Shown here: positions 1 to 11,898 of the stretch, in pieces
Numbering within the stretch: the first letter of the stretch is position 1
Layout: each line of letters starts with the position of its first letter
Origin: Cladorrhinum sp. PSN259
Lineage: Eukaryota > Ascomycota > Sordariomycetes > Sordariales > Podosporaceae
Assembly (NCBI GenBank): GCA_033725935.1
Contig: MU867091.1
Coordinates: 124,001 to 188,000, forward strand
Length of the DNA: 64,000 nucleotides
Reading direction: 5' to 3'
Translations under genes and position numbers: made by a program
Notes under the pieces: generated by a model
What the model was told of the DNA's origin: nothing
The model's input: the letters and a program-made list of their open reading frames with translations, nothing else
Database searches by the model: none

Positions 1-587
1 CCTTGCTCTACTACCCGACAAAGCTCATTACCTCTCCGTTGTTTACTCCCATCTTCCAGGCAGCCATCTCTGCTCTTGGTTTGGAAAAACAGGAGCCCGT
101 CTCGGCCGCTCTTCACTACATTCGGGATCTGTTGACTTATGGTGGGCCCAACCCTGCTGCTTCGGGGGATAACCTCGGTGCTGCCGGCCCACAACTCCGC
201 CAGATTGTCAAGCAGCTTTTGCTCACTCAGGGTGAGGCATTGGTGAAGCAGACGATGGCCGGAATGATGATTACTTTCCCTCGCGACTGCTTTGCTGATG
301 GTAGCGGTGTCTTGCTGGGCATGTTCCAACTCTTGCCCGCCGAGACTACCGAGTGGGTTGACCGAACGATTCGCATGCTGCCCGCGGGTACAGTGACTCC
401 TGTTGAGGCGAACCGATTGTTGGCAAAGATCAAGGAGAAGTTGGCCGTTGGCGATGCGGATTCGGCCAATATGAGACAAATTAGGGTGCTGCTGCAGGAT
501 TTTACTAATACGTATCGGAGGAGGTATGTGGCGCCTCGTGATGGGTTGGGACAGCTTGAGGCAGCTAGGTTCCATTTTGAGGGTTAG
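1..587 (+). CDS. mtr10: Nuclear import receptor of the Mtr10/transportin-3 (importin-beta) family, C-terminal part
   Basis: Partial gene: the frame is open at the left edge and only the last ~194 residues are present, ending at a TAG at 585-587. The residues form alternating amphipathic helices typical of HEAT repeats. The C-terminal stretch with FTNTYRRR, VAPRDGLG and the final ARFHFEG is what I associate with fungal Mtr10 orthologues. In yeast, Mtr10/Kap111 imports SR-type mRNA-binding proteins such as Npl3 and takes part in tRNA trafficking; that role is family knowledge. It is convergent with the ABCF gene downstream. Importin-13-like proteins are the main alternative. No intron is visible in the part seen. 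Confidence 0.72.
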   Translation, partial: LLYYPTKLITSPLFTPIFQAAISALGLEKQEPVSAALHYIRDLLTYGGPNPAASGDNLGAAGPQLRQIVKQLLLTQGEALVKQTMAGMMITFPRDCFADGSGVLLGMFQLLPAETTEWVDRTIRMLPAGTVTPVEANRLLAKIKEKLAVGDADSANMRQIRVLLQDFTNTYRRRYVAPRDGLGQLEAARFHFEG

Positions 588-1551
588 GTGCATTTTTTTG
601 GAAGGATTTAGTTGGCTTTTTGAGCTTATTTTGTTAAGGGGGGGTATGGATTTTAGGAGGAGAAAAACAATAAGATTTAACGGGAGAAAACTGGTGAGGC
701 AGATATGGGAGGAATAGAGTATGAAGAAGGATGGAAGGGAGTGAAGTGTTATTTTTGTGCATATAAGGAATGGCAAGGAGAGGAGGAGATGAAGGGACGC
801 ATTAGAGATATACAACCACACCACACATTAACGAATTATTTTTGACGGAATATTTTATACTCTTTTTGGTTTTTATTTTTATCTTTTTTGGCAGGGACGA
901 TGATGATGCGATGTTTTGGTCCTTGTAGATATTTATTAGGTAGATTTTGTTGTTTTTACCTTGAAACTATTATTTTGGTGGATTTTCCTTTTCCCCTATG
1001 GATGGATGAACGGGCGGGGAATAATGATGAGAAAGGAATAATAAACCTGGAAAGAGGGGGGTTTAATGGAGTCAGTAGTGTGTGAGAAGTAGAAAAAAAA
1101 GAGGGTGAGAGGGGGGAAGGTATTAAGCAGGTCTCAAATTCATTTTATGTTTTTCTGTTATATGTATGGCAAACTGAAAAGATGTTATGTACAGTAAGTA
1201 ACATGCCGTGTTGGGGTTGAGTTGCACAAGTAGACGAGGCATGGATATTTCTGTTTGGTCAAGGTAGGTAGGTAATTAGGCGTTGAATAAAACAAATATC
1301 AAGATCCCTTTTTTTTATCTAAACCTATGGAACCTACAATGCACAGGGTTTGGGCATATATCTACATCAAAATATCATAGTTACTTGTAGATATTCATTG
1401 CTATTAAAAAGCCCCACAAAAAAAATCTCATTGCCTACAAAGTCCCTGATCTTCTTCCTCTCTCAATTAAGCTACCACCCCCGCTAATGGTCTTTTTTTT
1501 TTTTATAAAAAAAAAAAATACCCCTTTACCGTGGTCCCTTCACCAACCTAC
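588..1551. other. Convergent intergenic region, shared 3' UTRs
   Basis: This AT-rich spacer lies between two convergent genes (the Mtr10-type receptor and the ABCF ATPase). I see no credible ORF. It contains a perfect T12-AT-A12 palindrome at 1493-1518, about 35 nt past the ABCF stop codon, and other T-rich and A-rich tracts suited to poly(A) signals on both strands. Confidence 0.6.
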
Positions 1552-3984
1552 CTAACTCTGCATCAACTTTTTAACCCTCCGCTCCATCACCTCCTCAAAT
1601 TGATCAACCCCTCCACTCAGCACATTAAATTTCCCTCCAGCAAGTTTATACACTATCCTCCGTCTATTATCATCTTCCTCTTCCTCATCCTCATCCTCAT
1701 CTGACAGATCGTCTCCCCTCTGGCCCTCAACAACACCCCTCATGAACCATCTGTCGTGACTAACCAGCACCACTGCCCCTTCCCACTCCCTCAGTGCTTC
1801 GCGCAGGGCAGTAACGGTCTCGTAGTCTAGGTGAGTGGTTACTTCGTCCAGCACCAAACAGTGCGGTCTCTGCCAGAGTAATCGTGCAAGTTCGCAGCGT
1901 ACCAGCTGCCCGCCCGAGAGTTTACGCAGTGAAATTTGAGAGGCTAGTCGGCCTGGTAGACCGAGTGAACCCAATAAACCGCGGAGCTCTGGTTCGGATA
2001 ATTCGCCGTTTACTTCCCTTGTCAGGAGGGATAGGGCTGTTACGGGTGGTTCGTCAGTGGAGGAGGAGGAGTCCAAGGCTTTGAGCTGCTCGACTGCGTG
2101 CTGAGAGTAATAGGCCATTTTGAGTCGCGGATGTCGAGTGACACCCGTGTTTGTTGATCCAATATCCCCCACGAGTAATTTGATCAGCGTGGATTTACCC
2201 GCTCCGTTCAGACCGAGGATGCCGATGCGATCACCTATGCTTACGCTCAGCGTAACATCCGTCAGTGTGGGAGTTGCAGCGCCTCGATACTTGAACGTTG
2301 TGTTCTCGAGCGATAGCAACGGACCCGGAAACCTCAGATCAGGCGGCGGAGGGATAGAAATAGAAACAGACTTCTCATCAGCTTGAATCGTGATTTCCTC
2401 TCTCGCAGAGAAATGATATCCCGCCAGATCACGATTAAGCTTGAACCTGCCTCCCCTTGCGTTAGTTTGTAATCCCCATCGCTCATCAAGACGTTTTTGT
2501 CTAGATTTTGCCTGGCGCAGTTTATTTTGATCGTCATTCTTTTTCCCAGCTGCCATGTTCTGCCGGATTGATTCTTGGATGTGGGCTTTTTGCTTGTCTT
2601 GGGCTTCCTTCATTTTTGTGAGGTGGGATTTTCGCTCCGACTGGGAGGATTCGTAGGTTGCGAGATCGCCGTGGAAGTATGTGAGGGATTTCTCTCGGAG
2701 GATGATAAGATCGGTGCATACTGAGCTTGCAAAGTCTCGATCGTGGGATACGAGGATCAAGGTGGGGGGTGTGTCGATTTCTTCGAGGGATTGGACGAGG
2801 TATTTCTGTAGCCAGATGATCCCCAGTAGGTCCAAAAAGTTGGTTGGTTCGTCTAGGATTAAGATATCTGTTTCTTGGAGGAGGGCGGTGGCGAGAGCAG
2901 CGCGCATCCTCCAGCCGCCGGAGAGGGTGTTTGCCTTTTTGGTTATGTATGCGTCGGTGAAGCCCAGACCAGTAAGTATTTTCTTCGCCTTGGATTCGAT
3001 ATCTGCCAGTTTGGATGGTTCTACTTGGAGTTGGAGATCAGCGAGCATGTCCGCTGCTTCTTGGACTTGGTCTCGTATCTTTTCTTCCGTGATCTCTTCT
3101 CGGGTTTGTTCGCTCCTGGAGGATATCAGTATCGTGCTGCCTTGGAATTGCAGTTGTAACTCACAATGCCTTTTCTGCTTCAACAGCCTTCTCAAACTCA
3201 ACCAACGCCTTCCTCGCCGCCAGTCCCCTCGCTCCACTCCTCAACCTCGCGTCCTTATCCAGCACAAACAGCCGTTTCTCCATGCGTTCAAGCTTGATGC
3301 TCCTCACAGCCTTGACTGTATCGAACGAGTCTTCGCTATTAACTCCATCCAGCAACACTACCAGTATCGTTGTTAGCACCCACTACCACGAAATCTCGAC
3401 CTCTTTCATACCTTTAATCTCCTTCTCCACCTCCCCCTTCGCCGTAGCTTTATCAACCACATCCTCCAAAACCGTCAAAGCCCCCTTGGCACTCTCGTCT
3501 TCCGTCTTTTCTTTGCCATCTGTCTGCTGCAGTATGGCAACCCTGGTCCCCTCGGGAATTCCTGGGATCAGTTTTTCCGCAATGGCTTTCAACAGCGCTA
3601 CTATTCGTCAGCATTCTTTTCTTTAAACCCCTTCTCAAAATAATAATAAAATAAAAAATAAAAAAACTCACTACTCTTCCCACTCCCGTTCCTCCCCACA
3701 AGGGCATACCTCATCCCCGCCTTGAGTTTCAGTTCGGCATTACTCAGTATCTCGGTCCCTTCACTCCCTACTCCTGCCTTGCCTTTTCCTTTTTTACTAC
3801 TACTACTCCCGGAGGAACCTGAACCTGTACCTGGACCGGAAGCAGCAGCAGAGGCAGAGGAGGTAACCGTAATGTTCAACCCCGAAATATCCAGCTCCCG
3901 ATAGTTTGGACTCTCAATGTGGAATCTCGTCTGCTTTGTCGAGCAGAGGATCGTGCTGACTGATTCGGAGGATATTGATGTCAT
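1552..3984 (-). CDS. ABCF-family ATPase (soluble twin-NBD ABC protein, translation/ribosome type)
   Basis: Four exons: complement(join(1552..3115,3165..3357,3412..3597,3672..3984)), 751 aa. Introns are 74, 54 and 49 nt with GTGAGT, GTATGA and GTGAGT donors, and every phase fits. Two nucleotide-binding domains and no membrane segment define the ABCF class. NBD1 has Walker A GRNGSGKST (97-105, split by intron 1), signature LSGGW (295-299) and Walker B ILILDEPTNFLD (~315-325). The charged linker (~385-450) follows. NBD2 has GLNGAGKST (532-540), LSGGQ (630-634) and LVLDEVTTHLD (651-661), where DEV-T-T replaces the usual DEP-T-N. A Gly/Ser/Lys-rich insert (~41-72) interrupts the start of NBD1 and an acidic stretch (~698-713) precedes the C-terminus. 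ABCF proteins such as Arb1 and Gcn20 act in ribosome biogenesis or translation control. The split Walker B and the insert suggest a fungal-specific ABCF, so I assign no symbol. Confidence 0.88.
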
Positions 3985-4948
3985 TTTGGGGGTGTTTTAC
4001 TGTCCTTTGCCGTGTATCGTGCTGTGCTGGCTTCCTCTGTGTTATACTGTCTGTCCTGTTTCGTCCTGTTCTGCGACGGTTATAGGTATAAATGGACGAC
4101 GGTGGTGGTGAGTTGGTGTGCTGCAGGTGAGGAAAATTTGCCTCTGAAAACTTCCAGGTGTAGAACTGTAGAGAGTAGAGAGAGTGGCACAAATTACTTT
4201 CTGCCAGATCGAGGAGGAAAGGGAAAGGAAGGTGAATGAAGTGAAACTCTTAAATAATTATCGACGAATCTCAAAAAGAGAAGATAATCAGAATTGAAAG
4301 TTCGAAAACACAATGCAATGAATGATTGATGCCTTTTTATTTTATTTTATATCAATTCCTCAATTGGCATACGGATGATGCCGCGTCGATCCGTGAGCTC
4401 CTCAGTTGTGATTGCCCGATCAAGACGATCCGACGTCAAAAATGAGAGGGGATGTGGTCGAATTGACCAAACAGATTTCACGTATCGCAAGCCGAATGAT
4501 GTTGCAATTACACAGCAGCCAATGACCGGTAACTTGTTGGGCCGCCCGACACCAAGGCATCGATCGGGATGACTCACGCCGGCTAGCCGACTGCAGTGCA
4601 GTGCAGCGGACCTGAATGTTCAACGAAACGGCAGCCACAAGTGACAAGTCCCAAATCCAGGCCTGCAGGACCAAAGGTCTGGTCTGGGGAAAACGCCAGG
4701 AATTAGACTAGAGCGGAGAGAAATGGATTGGTAATAGTTATAATAAATATAGAGCAACTATCTGAATAAACATTTTTAATTAATCCTCCAGTTACAAAAA
4801 GGGTATACACGATTTAATAAAATCCGAACAAAAAAATAATAATCAAGAGAGAAAACCAAAAATGGCGTGGAAGGGAAGACGGACACTCCTCATTTTGTCA
4901 TACATCATGCTCCGTCTATCCATGCATACATAACAAACCGTAATGACT
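3985..4948. other. Intergenic: ABCF promoter and transporter 3' region
   Basis: Both flanking genes are on the minus strand, so this holds the ABCF promoter and 5' leader (near 3985) and the 3' UTR of the sugar transporter (near 4948). The transporter side is A/T-rich. No credible ORF, RNA gene or repeat was recognised. Confidence 0.5.
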
Positions 4949-6777
4949 TTATGCAAGATTCTCGAAACCCCATTCCCGCTTGCCAGAAAACGGCGACCTT
5001 TGCGGGCGAACACGACCCATCTGGGTAGCAAAAGTCTTCGTCGCCTTCCAGTTGGCCGACTCGCGCGGTGTAGTCTCCTCCATCATGGTATCGATCTGTT
5101 CGAGCGTGAGACCCTTCATTTCAGGAACAAGGAAATAAGCAAAAATGAGCGACAGGACACAAAACGATCCCCAAATAAAAAACACCTTTGGTCCGAGGTT
5201 GGCCGATCCGGGAGAGTTTCCAACCATGTAGGGAGTAATAACGGCCATGATGCAGTTCCAGAACCAATTCGATGCCGTGGCAATACCGACGCCACGGGCA
5301 CGGATCGGCAACGGAAAAGCCTCGCCGACAATGACCCATCCGACGGGACCCCAGGTCGAGGCAAAGAAGAAGATGTAGATGCATATGAACGCGATCATGC
5401 TCTTGACGGCTGCATCATTATGCACTTCGGGTCGACCGGCTGTGACACCAACGCAGGCCACGACGAACTGCGAGATGACCATGCCGACTGCACCCCAAAT
5501 CAACAGCGGTCGTCTACCCAGTCTCTCAATGGTCCAGAATGATATGGGCGTCGACACGACGTTGACGAGAGTCGTAATCAGTGAGATGAAGAAGGGGTTC
5601 GAGATGGTGCCGAGCTGCTGGAAAAAGGTTGTACCGAAGTAGAAGATGAAGTTGATCCCTTTTTCCATCGTGTTAGTATGCTCCCGGATCTCATATCTAA
5701 TTTTCTTGACATACCAGTAATCTGCTGAGCCCACTGCATGCCAGCAGCAAGAATTGTACGTCGAAGGTTGCCGTTCCCCTTCCTGAGCGAGCCCTGGAAG
5801 CACGCAATCCAGGATCCAATGTAACTCGTCTGGGGAATGACCTGCATTTCGTATTCGTGGTTTGCCACGATTTCGGCAAGTTCATCCTTGATGTAGTCCG
5901 AGTCAACAGGCTGACCACGCACCATCGACAAGTCCTTGGCGGCAGCGTCAAGGTTTCCCTTCATGACGTGGAAACGGGGAGACTCGGCTGAAGGAGTGGT
6001 TAGCATCACATAGTTTATCATCTGGGGTTGATGTGCACTTACGAAGCACGAAAAGGCCAATACCGAGGATAATAGCCCACAAGAACTGGATACCAATCGG
6101 AATGCGATACGAGGCGGTGTCGTTGCGGTGGGAGGTGGCATAGCAGACGCAGTTGGCGAGCAAGATACCGATGGTGATGCAGAACTGATAACCGGAAACC
6201 AAAGCACCACGGAATCTCCTGGGCGCGACCTCAGACATGTACAGAATAATGGTGGCAGAGATAAATCCGACTCCGAGACCCGCGACCAGTCGACCCATTA
6301 CAAAAAGGGCTGTCTGGTTAGTTGAGGCGATTTCAAGGATACATCCAGCGCAGAAGACGAGACACCCGATAATAATGGTAGGACGACGACCGATGAAGTC
6401 GGCAAGATCTCCGGCAATGAGGGCTCCGAAGAAGGTACCGCACGAAAGAATCGATGTCATGAGCGACTTGGTTGACGACGGAAGGGCGAATTCTGTTGCC
6501 GAGACTCCTATCGGTTGCCCGGTCTCGTAATTGTACTGCATCCCCGTGTACATGGAGATGAAGTAGGGCATGCCGAGCACGCCTGACATCCAACCGGTAT
6601 CATATCCAAAGACTGGAAACCAGTCAGCCTCATCTCTGATAATGGCAACTATTCAGACTCACATATGCCACCGAACGCTGCGAAGGAGACGAGCAGGTAC
6701 GCTTTGAAGGTAACGGGGGCTTCGATCCTTGATAGATCGGCTGTACCCGAGAGCGGGTACATCAGCAGATGGGCCAT
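4949..6777 (-). CDS. MFS sugar transporter (hexose/monosaccharide permease family)
   Basis: Four exons: complement(join(4949..5658,5715..5987,6043..6612,6663..6777)), 555 aa. Introns are 50, 55 and 56 nt with canonical ends (two with a CTAAC branch) and consistent phases. Sugar-porter hallmarks in order are FFGYDTGWMSGV in TM1, DFIGRRP after TM2, RRFRG after TM4, PESPRF before the central loop (created across intron 2), QQITGINFIFYFG in TM7 (created across intron 3), ERLGRRP, and a C-terminal PEMKGLTLEQID. These mark a 12-TM plasma-membrane monosaccharide:H+ symporter or facilitator. The FGYDTGWMSGVLGM start resembles fungal high-affinity glucose transporters, but the substrate cannot be read from sequence. 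The ATG at 6777 has a good context (ACCATGG). Upstream lies 2.3 kb with no protein gene, which leaves room for nutrient regulation. Confidence 0.9.
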
Positions 6778-9039
6778 GGTAGGCTAAAAAATGTCGATGT
6801 CACCTGTTACTAGGTGGTGTCGATCGGTAGGGCGTTCAAAACAGTGGTGATGATGTTGAAGAGGCGAAGATGATAAAGGAGCGAACTGCATATATTCCGT
6901 AGTACTAGTGGGGTGGAGATGGGAATTGTGGCCGACCTCCAACCTCGGTGTGCTAAGCAGGCAGGCTACAAAGCATAGCGGTTCGGGGATCAAAGGCCCG
7001 AAGTCAACACCACGATAAAGATTTGGAGGAGGGGAGGGACAATGGAAAGAACTTTGTCGATCAACCCTACGGGGGATGGACCCATATACACACGCAACAA
7101 AGGAGCAGCCAAACGCTAGTTCGGCTACTCCCCCTTCTCCAGTGCTCCATCCAATGCAGGTGGTCTCTGACAGCGGCCTTGGCGTATTGTCCAGTGGGGG
7201 GTCCTCTAGCTCCTCGTCTCCTTTCTGATCCTTGACCAGCATTGCCACTCGAGGACAAGAGGGTGTGAACCGGCACTGATCAACCGGGACGCATGTACTT
7301 GGCTGAGTTACCGTCGCCGACGTTTTATCTTGTCGATCTCGGCCGAATGAGGTGATTCAGATGGTGGCTTTCTTCCATCGAGGATTGTGTATCCTCCCGT
7401 CGCTTCTTTGACCATGTGAGGTCCGTGTGTCGAGCAGTGTGTCATCAATAAGATCAAAAGGAGACCCTGTCGCGGTTGCAGATAACAAAGGGAAAACCGT
7501 CGAGGCCAAGCAGACTGGTCGCTTGGTAGGCCTCTTGAGGCATTCTGATCACTTCCCAAAGCGTTGCTGCGGGGAGCGAGCCTTGCCCACCTCGGGACTA
7601 GATCGTCCATGGTTGTGTGTAGGTGTGTGTTACACAGCTTCTGACTACTTTTCTCATATCGACGTTGTTTTTCTTGATGTGCGTTCAATAATATGCAGGC
7701 TGCAGACGGGATGTTGGCTGCCTTGAACTTTTTGGATAATTGCTTTTCAGGAAGGGGCCACGGGGCGAGGCTCGGACACTAAGTGGGAGAAGGAGAGACT
7801 GAGAAATGATTTGATATAACCTGAACAAGCTTTTCTTGGCAGGCCCCAGGACCAGGAGACTGAGATTATGTATGGGCCAAAGTCGCCTAGCTCGCCGGTC
7901 TTCAACCTCGGTAGCGATAGCGAGTGGATTCTTGTTCGTTTCCCCTGGTCTCATCAATTCAGGAAACATGCCGCTACGCGGTCGGTTGCCGTTGTCCCAA
8001 CCCGAGCATCTGTCAGATTAGCCCGAAAAGGTCAATTCCTTTTCCTGTCGGCAACCAACGAACCAATATCAAATGCAGTCTCGACTCTCGAGGCTTCGAG
8101 TTACACGAAATCGCAGCCAACAGAACCCCCACAAAGATTTGCGCCAAACCCGCCAAACCCGCACTCCCCTTCCCCGCCGACATAAAAAACGGGCAAGCCC
8201 GGTCACTACTGATTATGCATGGGAAGTACATACATGGCCGGGACTTTGGTTTCAGTATTTTGCGCTACGGATAAAAACAATGACGGGGTCTAAACTATCG
8301 AACCAAATCTGGAAAAGTGTTTATTCACCCGGAAAAGCACATCTGCACAGCTGAAGACGCGATGACACCAGAAACAATATGCGTGATGTTGTGATGTCTG
8401 ATGGCTTGGCTCCCGTGTTTGTTTCCTTGGATCTCCATCGAGAATCATCAGGAATCGGCTCAGTACGGGTCTTTGTTGCTGAGTCGACAATCATTTTTTC
8501 TTGCAGTTCTTTGTTCTGAGCCACGTGAAGAGACAAGAGGAATCCCGCTGGCCGAGCCAAGCCACGATCCTGCCCCCTAACAGCTTTCTCTGAAGAGAGA
8601 CATCCTCGGAGAAAAAAACAAACTCGTCACATCACACACCGACACTAGGCGATTTTTTTAACCACCCAGTCCGATCGTCAAGTCTGGCCTTTGGTTCTAT
8701 AGCCAATCCTCATCGACATCATCGTCGGTTCCCTCATCAAGTGCCGGCCAGAATACCACACGGCCCCCCAAAGTCGTATTTCCCGGGGATGGATCTTGGT
8801 TACTCTTTTTAGCTCTGATGATCCGGAGTTTGTGATGATCCCCACACCAACGTGGACCGAGGAGCTGGTGGATGGAACCCGAATAAATGAAACCTGGGGA
8901 ATGAAGGATCCATTCGTAAGAGGGCCCAGAACCAAGATCCCTCGACAGCTCCACAGCTCCACAAACAACAACACACATCCTTGTGCAAAGAACACAAAAC
9001 CAGCAAATTCCCTCACCACTTCAACAGCAAGCAAAACAA
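6778..9039. other. Gene-poor region upstream of the sugar transporter
   Basis: About 2.26 kb between the transporter start and tRNA-Gly. Open frames here are short, overlap on both strands and carry no recognisable motif. It most likely holds the transporter promoter and leader. I see no transposon or structured RNA. Confidence 0.45.
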
Positions 9040-9110
9040 GCATCAGTGGTTTAGTGGTAAAATCCATCGTTGCCATCGATGGGCCCCGTGTTCGATTCAC
9101 GGCTGATGCA
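9040..9110 (+). tRNA. tRNA-Gly (anticodon GCC)
   Basis: The full cloverleaf is readable by eye. The acceptor stem GCATCAG (9040-9046) pairs with CTGATGC (9103-9109), with discriminator A at 9110. The D-arm contains the A-box TGGTTTAGTGG. The anticodon stem is CATCG/CGATG and its loop TTGCCAT carries GCC. The T-arm is CCGTG-TTCGATT-CACGG. It is 71 nt, has no intron, and T-rich sequence follows from about 9145 as a possible Pol III terminator. Confidence 0.97.
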
Positions 9111-11898
9111 TTGAAAGCTAGAAACATAGTTTCCGACTATTCATTTCTTTTGCTTTTTTTCTTTCTTTTTTTTTTTGTCTCCCCCCCCTTTTTTTTCCCT
9201 TACTCTCTCCCAGAAAGACTGTTGATATTGGAGTCTCAAAACGTTTGGATTCAGCCGCGAGCTGATCCTCCGAGCATTAACTCAGACAACCTTATCTCTT
9301 GATCAAGGGTTTAAGATGATCGATCTTGTCGATCACTTGAGGAATAAGCAAAAATTGTCAACAGCCCTCCCGAGACCGCTCCTGATAGCTGACCGCACAC
9401 AAATTGTAATTGGGTCTAGAACGGCCTGTTTGGATTTTAAGCCTGTCCTCCATTTTCTTGGAACCTATTGATCGACACCAGGCCAAGGACCATTTCTATA
9501 ATTACTGTACAGGGGAAGAGTTTTTCATCGGGTTCGGGTGATAATGGTCCAACCAAGAGAACGCCGGGCAAGACAAGATAAGATCGTGCTCCTTTCCCAC
9601 GTGGCAGTCTAAGACAAAAGCTGAAAATCAAGGGCGCGGGAGACCAGGGCCCCTAACTAACTAATGGGTGTGGCGTTTTGCTTTTATGCTCAGGTCAGGG
9701 GTCCGGAACAAAACGACCGACTGGAGAGGCTGGCTTCTGATGATGCAAGGAAAAACGCACTCGTAAGGGGTTTGTTGATATGACGAAAACATGCTCCCGA
9801 TTAGTGTAGAATTACCAAGAGGGGTTTGTATCTCGTCGTTTGGCCTGCACTCAACTCGGGAAGAAAATAATCGTCCTCTCACATCCCCACCCCCCCCCCC
9901 CCCCTCAAACCGATACCGACAAGCCTAGATAGAGACTAAACCTGAACCAGGAACATCCCCCATACCCATGCCAATGTCATGCATCGTGAACAAGACAAGA
10001 AAGGACAAGCCTGCCCGCTGCCACCGTGACGCGTTCTGCCAATCGACACACTGACCTGCACTAATTACTGCACCAACACGATCCTCTCCCAATCCGAAAC
10101 CGGCATCATAAAACGGATACTACCGTGACTAAAAACAATTCAACAAGTAACAGTTTCCATTAGTTTCTGCAAAAATGTAACGGAAATCTGTCGACTCTTA
10201 CGAAAGAGGCTTGTGCGTTATTATGCGAGTGCGAGCAGCCAGCCTAGAAACAACGATGGCCTCCTCTCCTCTTGGACTATACTCGGACGCTTCAGCTGGA
10301 GGTCTTTGTGCTCAGACTCGGGATATACTTTGCCCTGTCTTTGCTTGTTTTTGAGAGGGGATTGAATTAATAAGACGTTTTTTTACTTTTACTTGCTTGC
10401 TTGGACATGATTTACAATTTTCCCTGGGCTGGGTGCCAGTGGGAGATGTTCAACTTCCGCTAATTACAAGCTAGAAATAAAGCCAGAGGGGTAATAGAAT
10501 CTTATAGTGGTTCGTGGCGCGATAACTTTACGCAAGCGCCAGATTAAAATCTGTTCAGTCTGTAGAATATCCATTCATGAGACCAAAAACCGTGTTAGAT
10601 TAGATTAGATAGATGCTTTAACCCTCATGGGCTCTGTTTGATATCTGTAACTTTTTATGTACGTATAAAAACCTAGATGTTTAAACGCCCTCAACGGTTC
10701 AAGTTTTCGAGAGGAGGCGGAGGCGGAGGATCTGAAACCAGCTGAGAGAGAAAAATGATTCCTCTCTCTCTCTCAAAAAGACGGTGAAACAGAAGCTATC
10801 CGAGAAAATACGAGGTTCTGTTTTTGTTGAGACGCAAGAGAGTTTCATCAGGTCTAAAATGTTCTACATATATACACACAAATCCATTATATAAAAGGAA
10901 GAGAAAAAATATATATATATATACTGTATATACACCTGTACCCAAATAAACTACATCATATTTCCACAAAATCTAAAAGAAATTGAAAAAGAAAAAACCC
11001 CCCATTTTATCCATCACCAAGTGAATTTCCATCATTTTTACACCAGTACCGTACAAGGTTTGCACTTTTTCTTAACTTCCATTTTTTGTTACCCTCAATA
11101 TATATATCCACCACAACATGATCATGTTCCTCCATGCTTTCCTCCTCATTTCGAAAAACTTGATAACTACTATATTCAACTTACCCTGGTTATCCTACCT
11201 AGACATGACAGTCCATGTGGCTACACTACACGTTACATATACACAATCCCGTCTTGGATGATGCAATAGCAATTACCAGAACTTATAAAGACCACTGGCA
11301 CTGGAAGTGTCATATTTTCTAGAATCCAAGCATATCTCAAATTGCGTCGATACTGTAAAAAAAATTTATAGTAAAGAATAAGTTTCCATCATTAGGCGGA
11401 ACGGAAATCCAAAGGGACTTGCATAGTTGGGCTTAAACCCTAAAAAGAAAATTAACAAACTTTGGTTTCAGGATTAATCAGTATCCTTAAGAAGCATATT
11501 GACGAAAATCAACCATGCAAGAGAATGAATGACCAACATAATAATATACATGTCCACAAAATCTCTCCAATTACGGCAGCTGGCTACGCTAAAAAAGTAA
11601 AAGAATCTATAGCGCAAGCCCCTGTTTTTATCGAATAGAACTGATTGCTTTTATCAGCCTTCAAATATCTATCCTTTTCTGACATCAAAATACAACCTCC
11701 CCTTTCGGATACCCATCCTCATAAATACGTTTCCGACAGGGCCAAATCTGATATACATTGCCAAAGCCCCCAAAATGTAAAAGAACGTCACTAATATACT
11801 CCAGGATATCCGTTCCTCAAAAAGACCTTCCTCTCATAGCATAAAATCAGGCAGCAACATATCAACAAGTGTAGGTATAGAACATAACACAATCCCCC
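9111..11898. other. Long AT-rich gene-free region
   Basis: About 2.8 kb from tRNA-Gly to the 3' end of the SLATT gene. No ORF with a recognisable motif. It includes a C15 tract (9890-9904), CT dinucleotide tracts near 10757 and a TA-rich tract near 10908-10923. The right part (roughly 10850-11890) is markedly A/T-rich and probably includes the SLATT 3' UTR. Confidence 0.45.
9890..9904. repeat. Homopolymer C15 tract
   Basis: Fifteen consecutive C residues preceded by A and followed by TCAAAC. Such a tract is unusual in an AT-rich spacer and is prone to sequencing or length error. Confidence 0.95.

Noticed and set aside
8796..9302. 168-codon ORF
   Set aside because: It runs straight through the tRNA-Gly gene and ends in homopolymer-encoded residues; chance frame.
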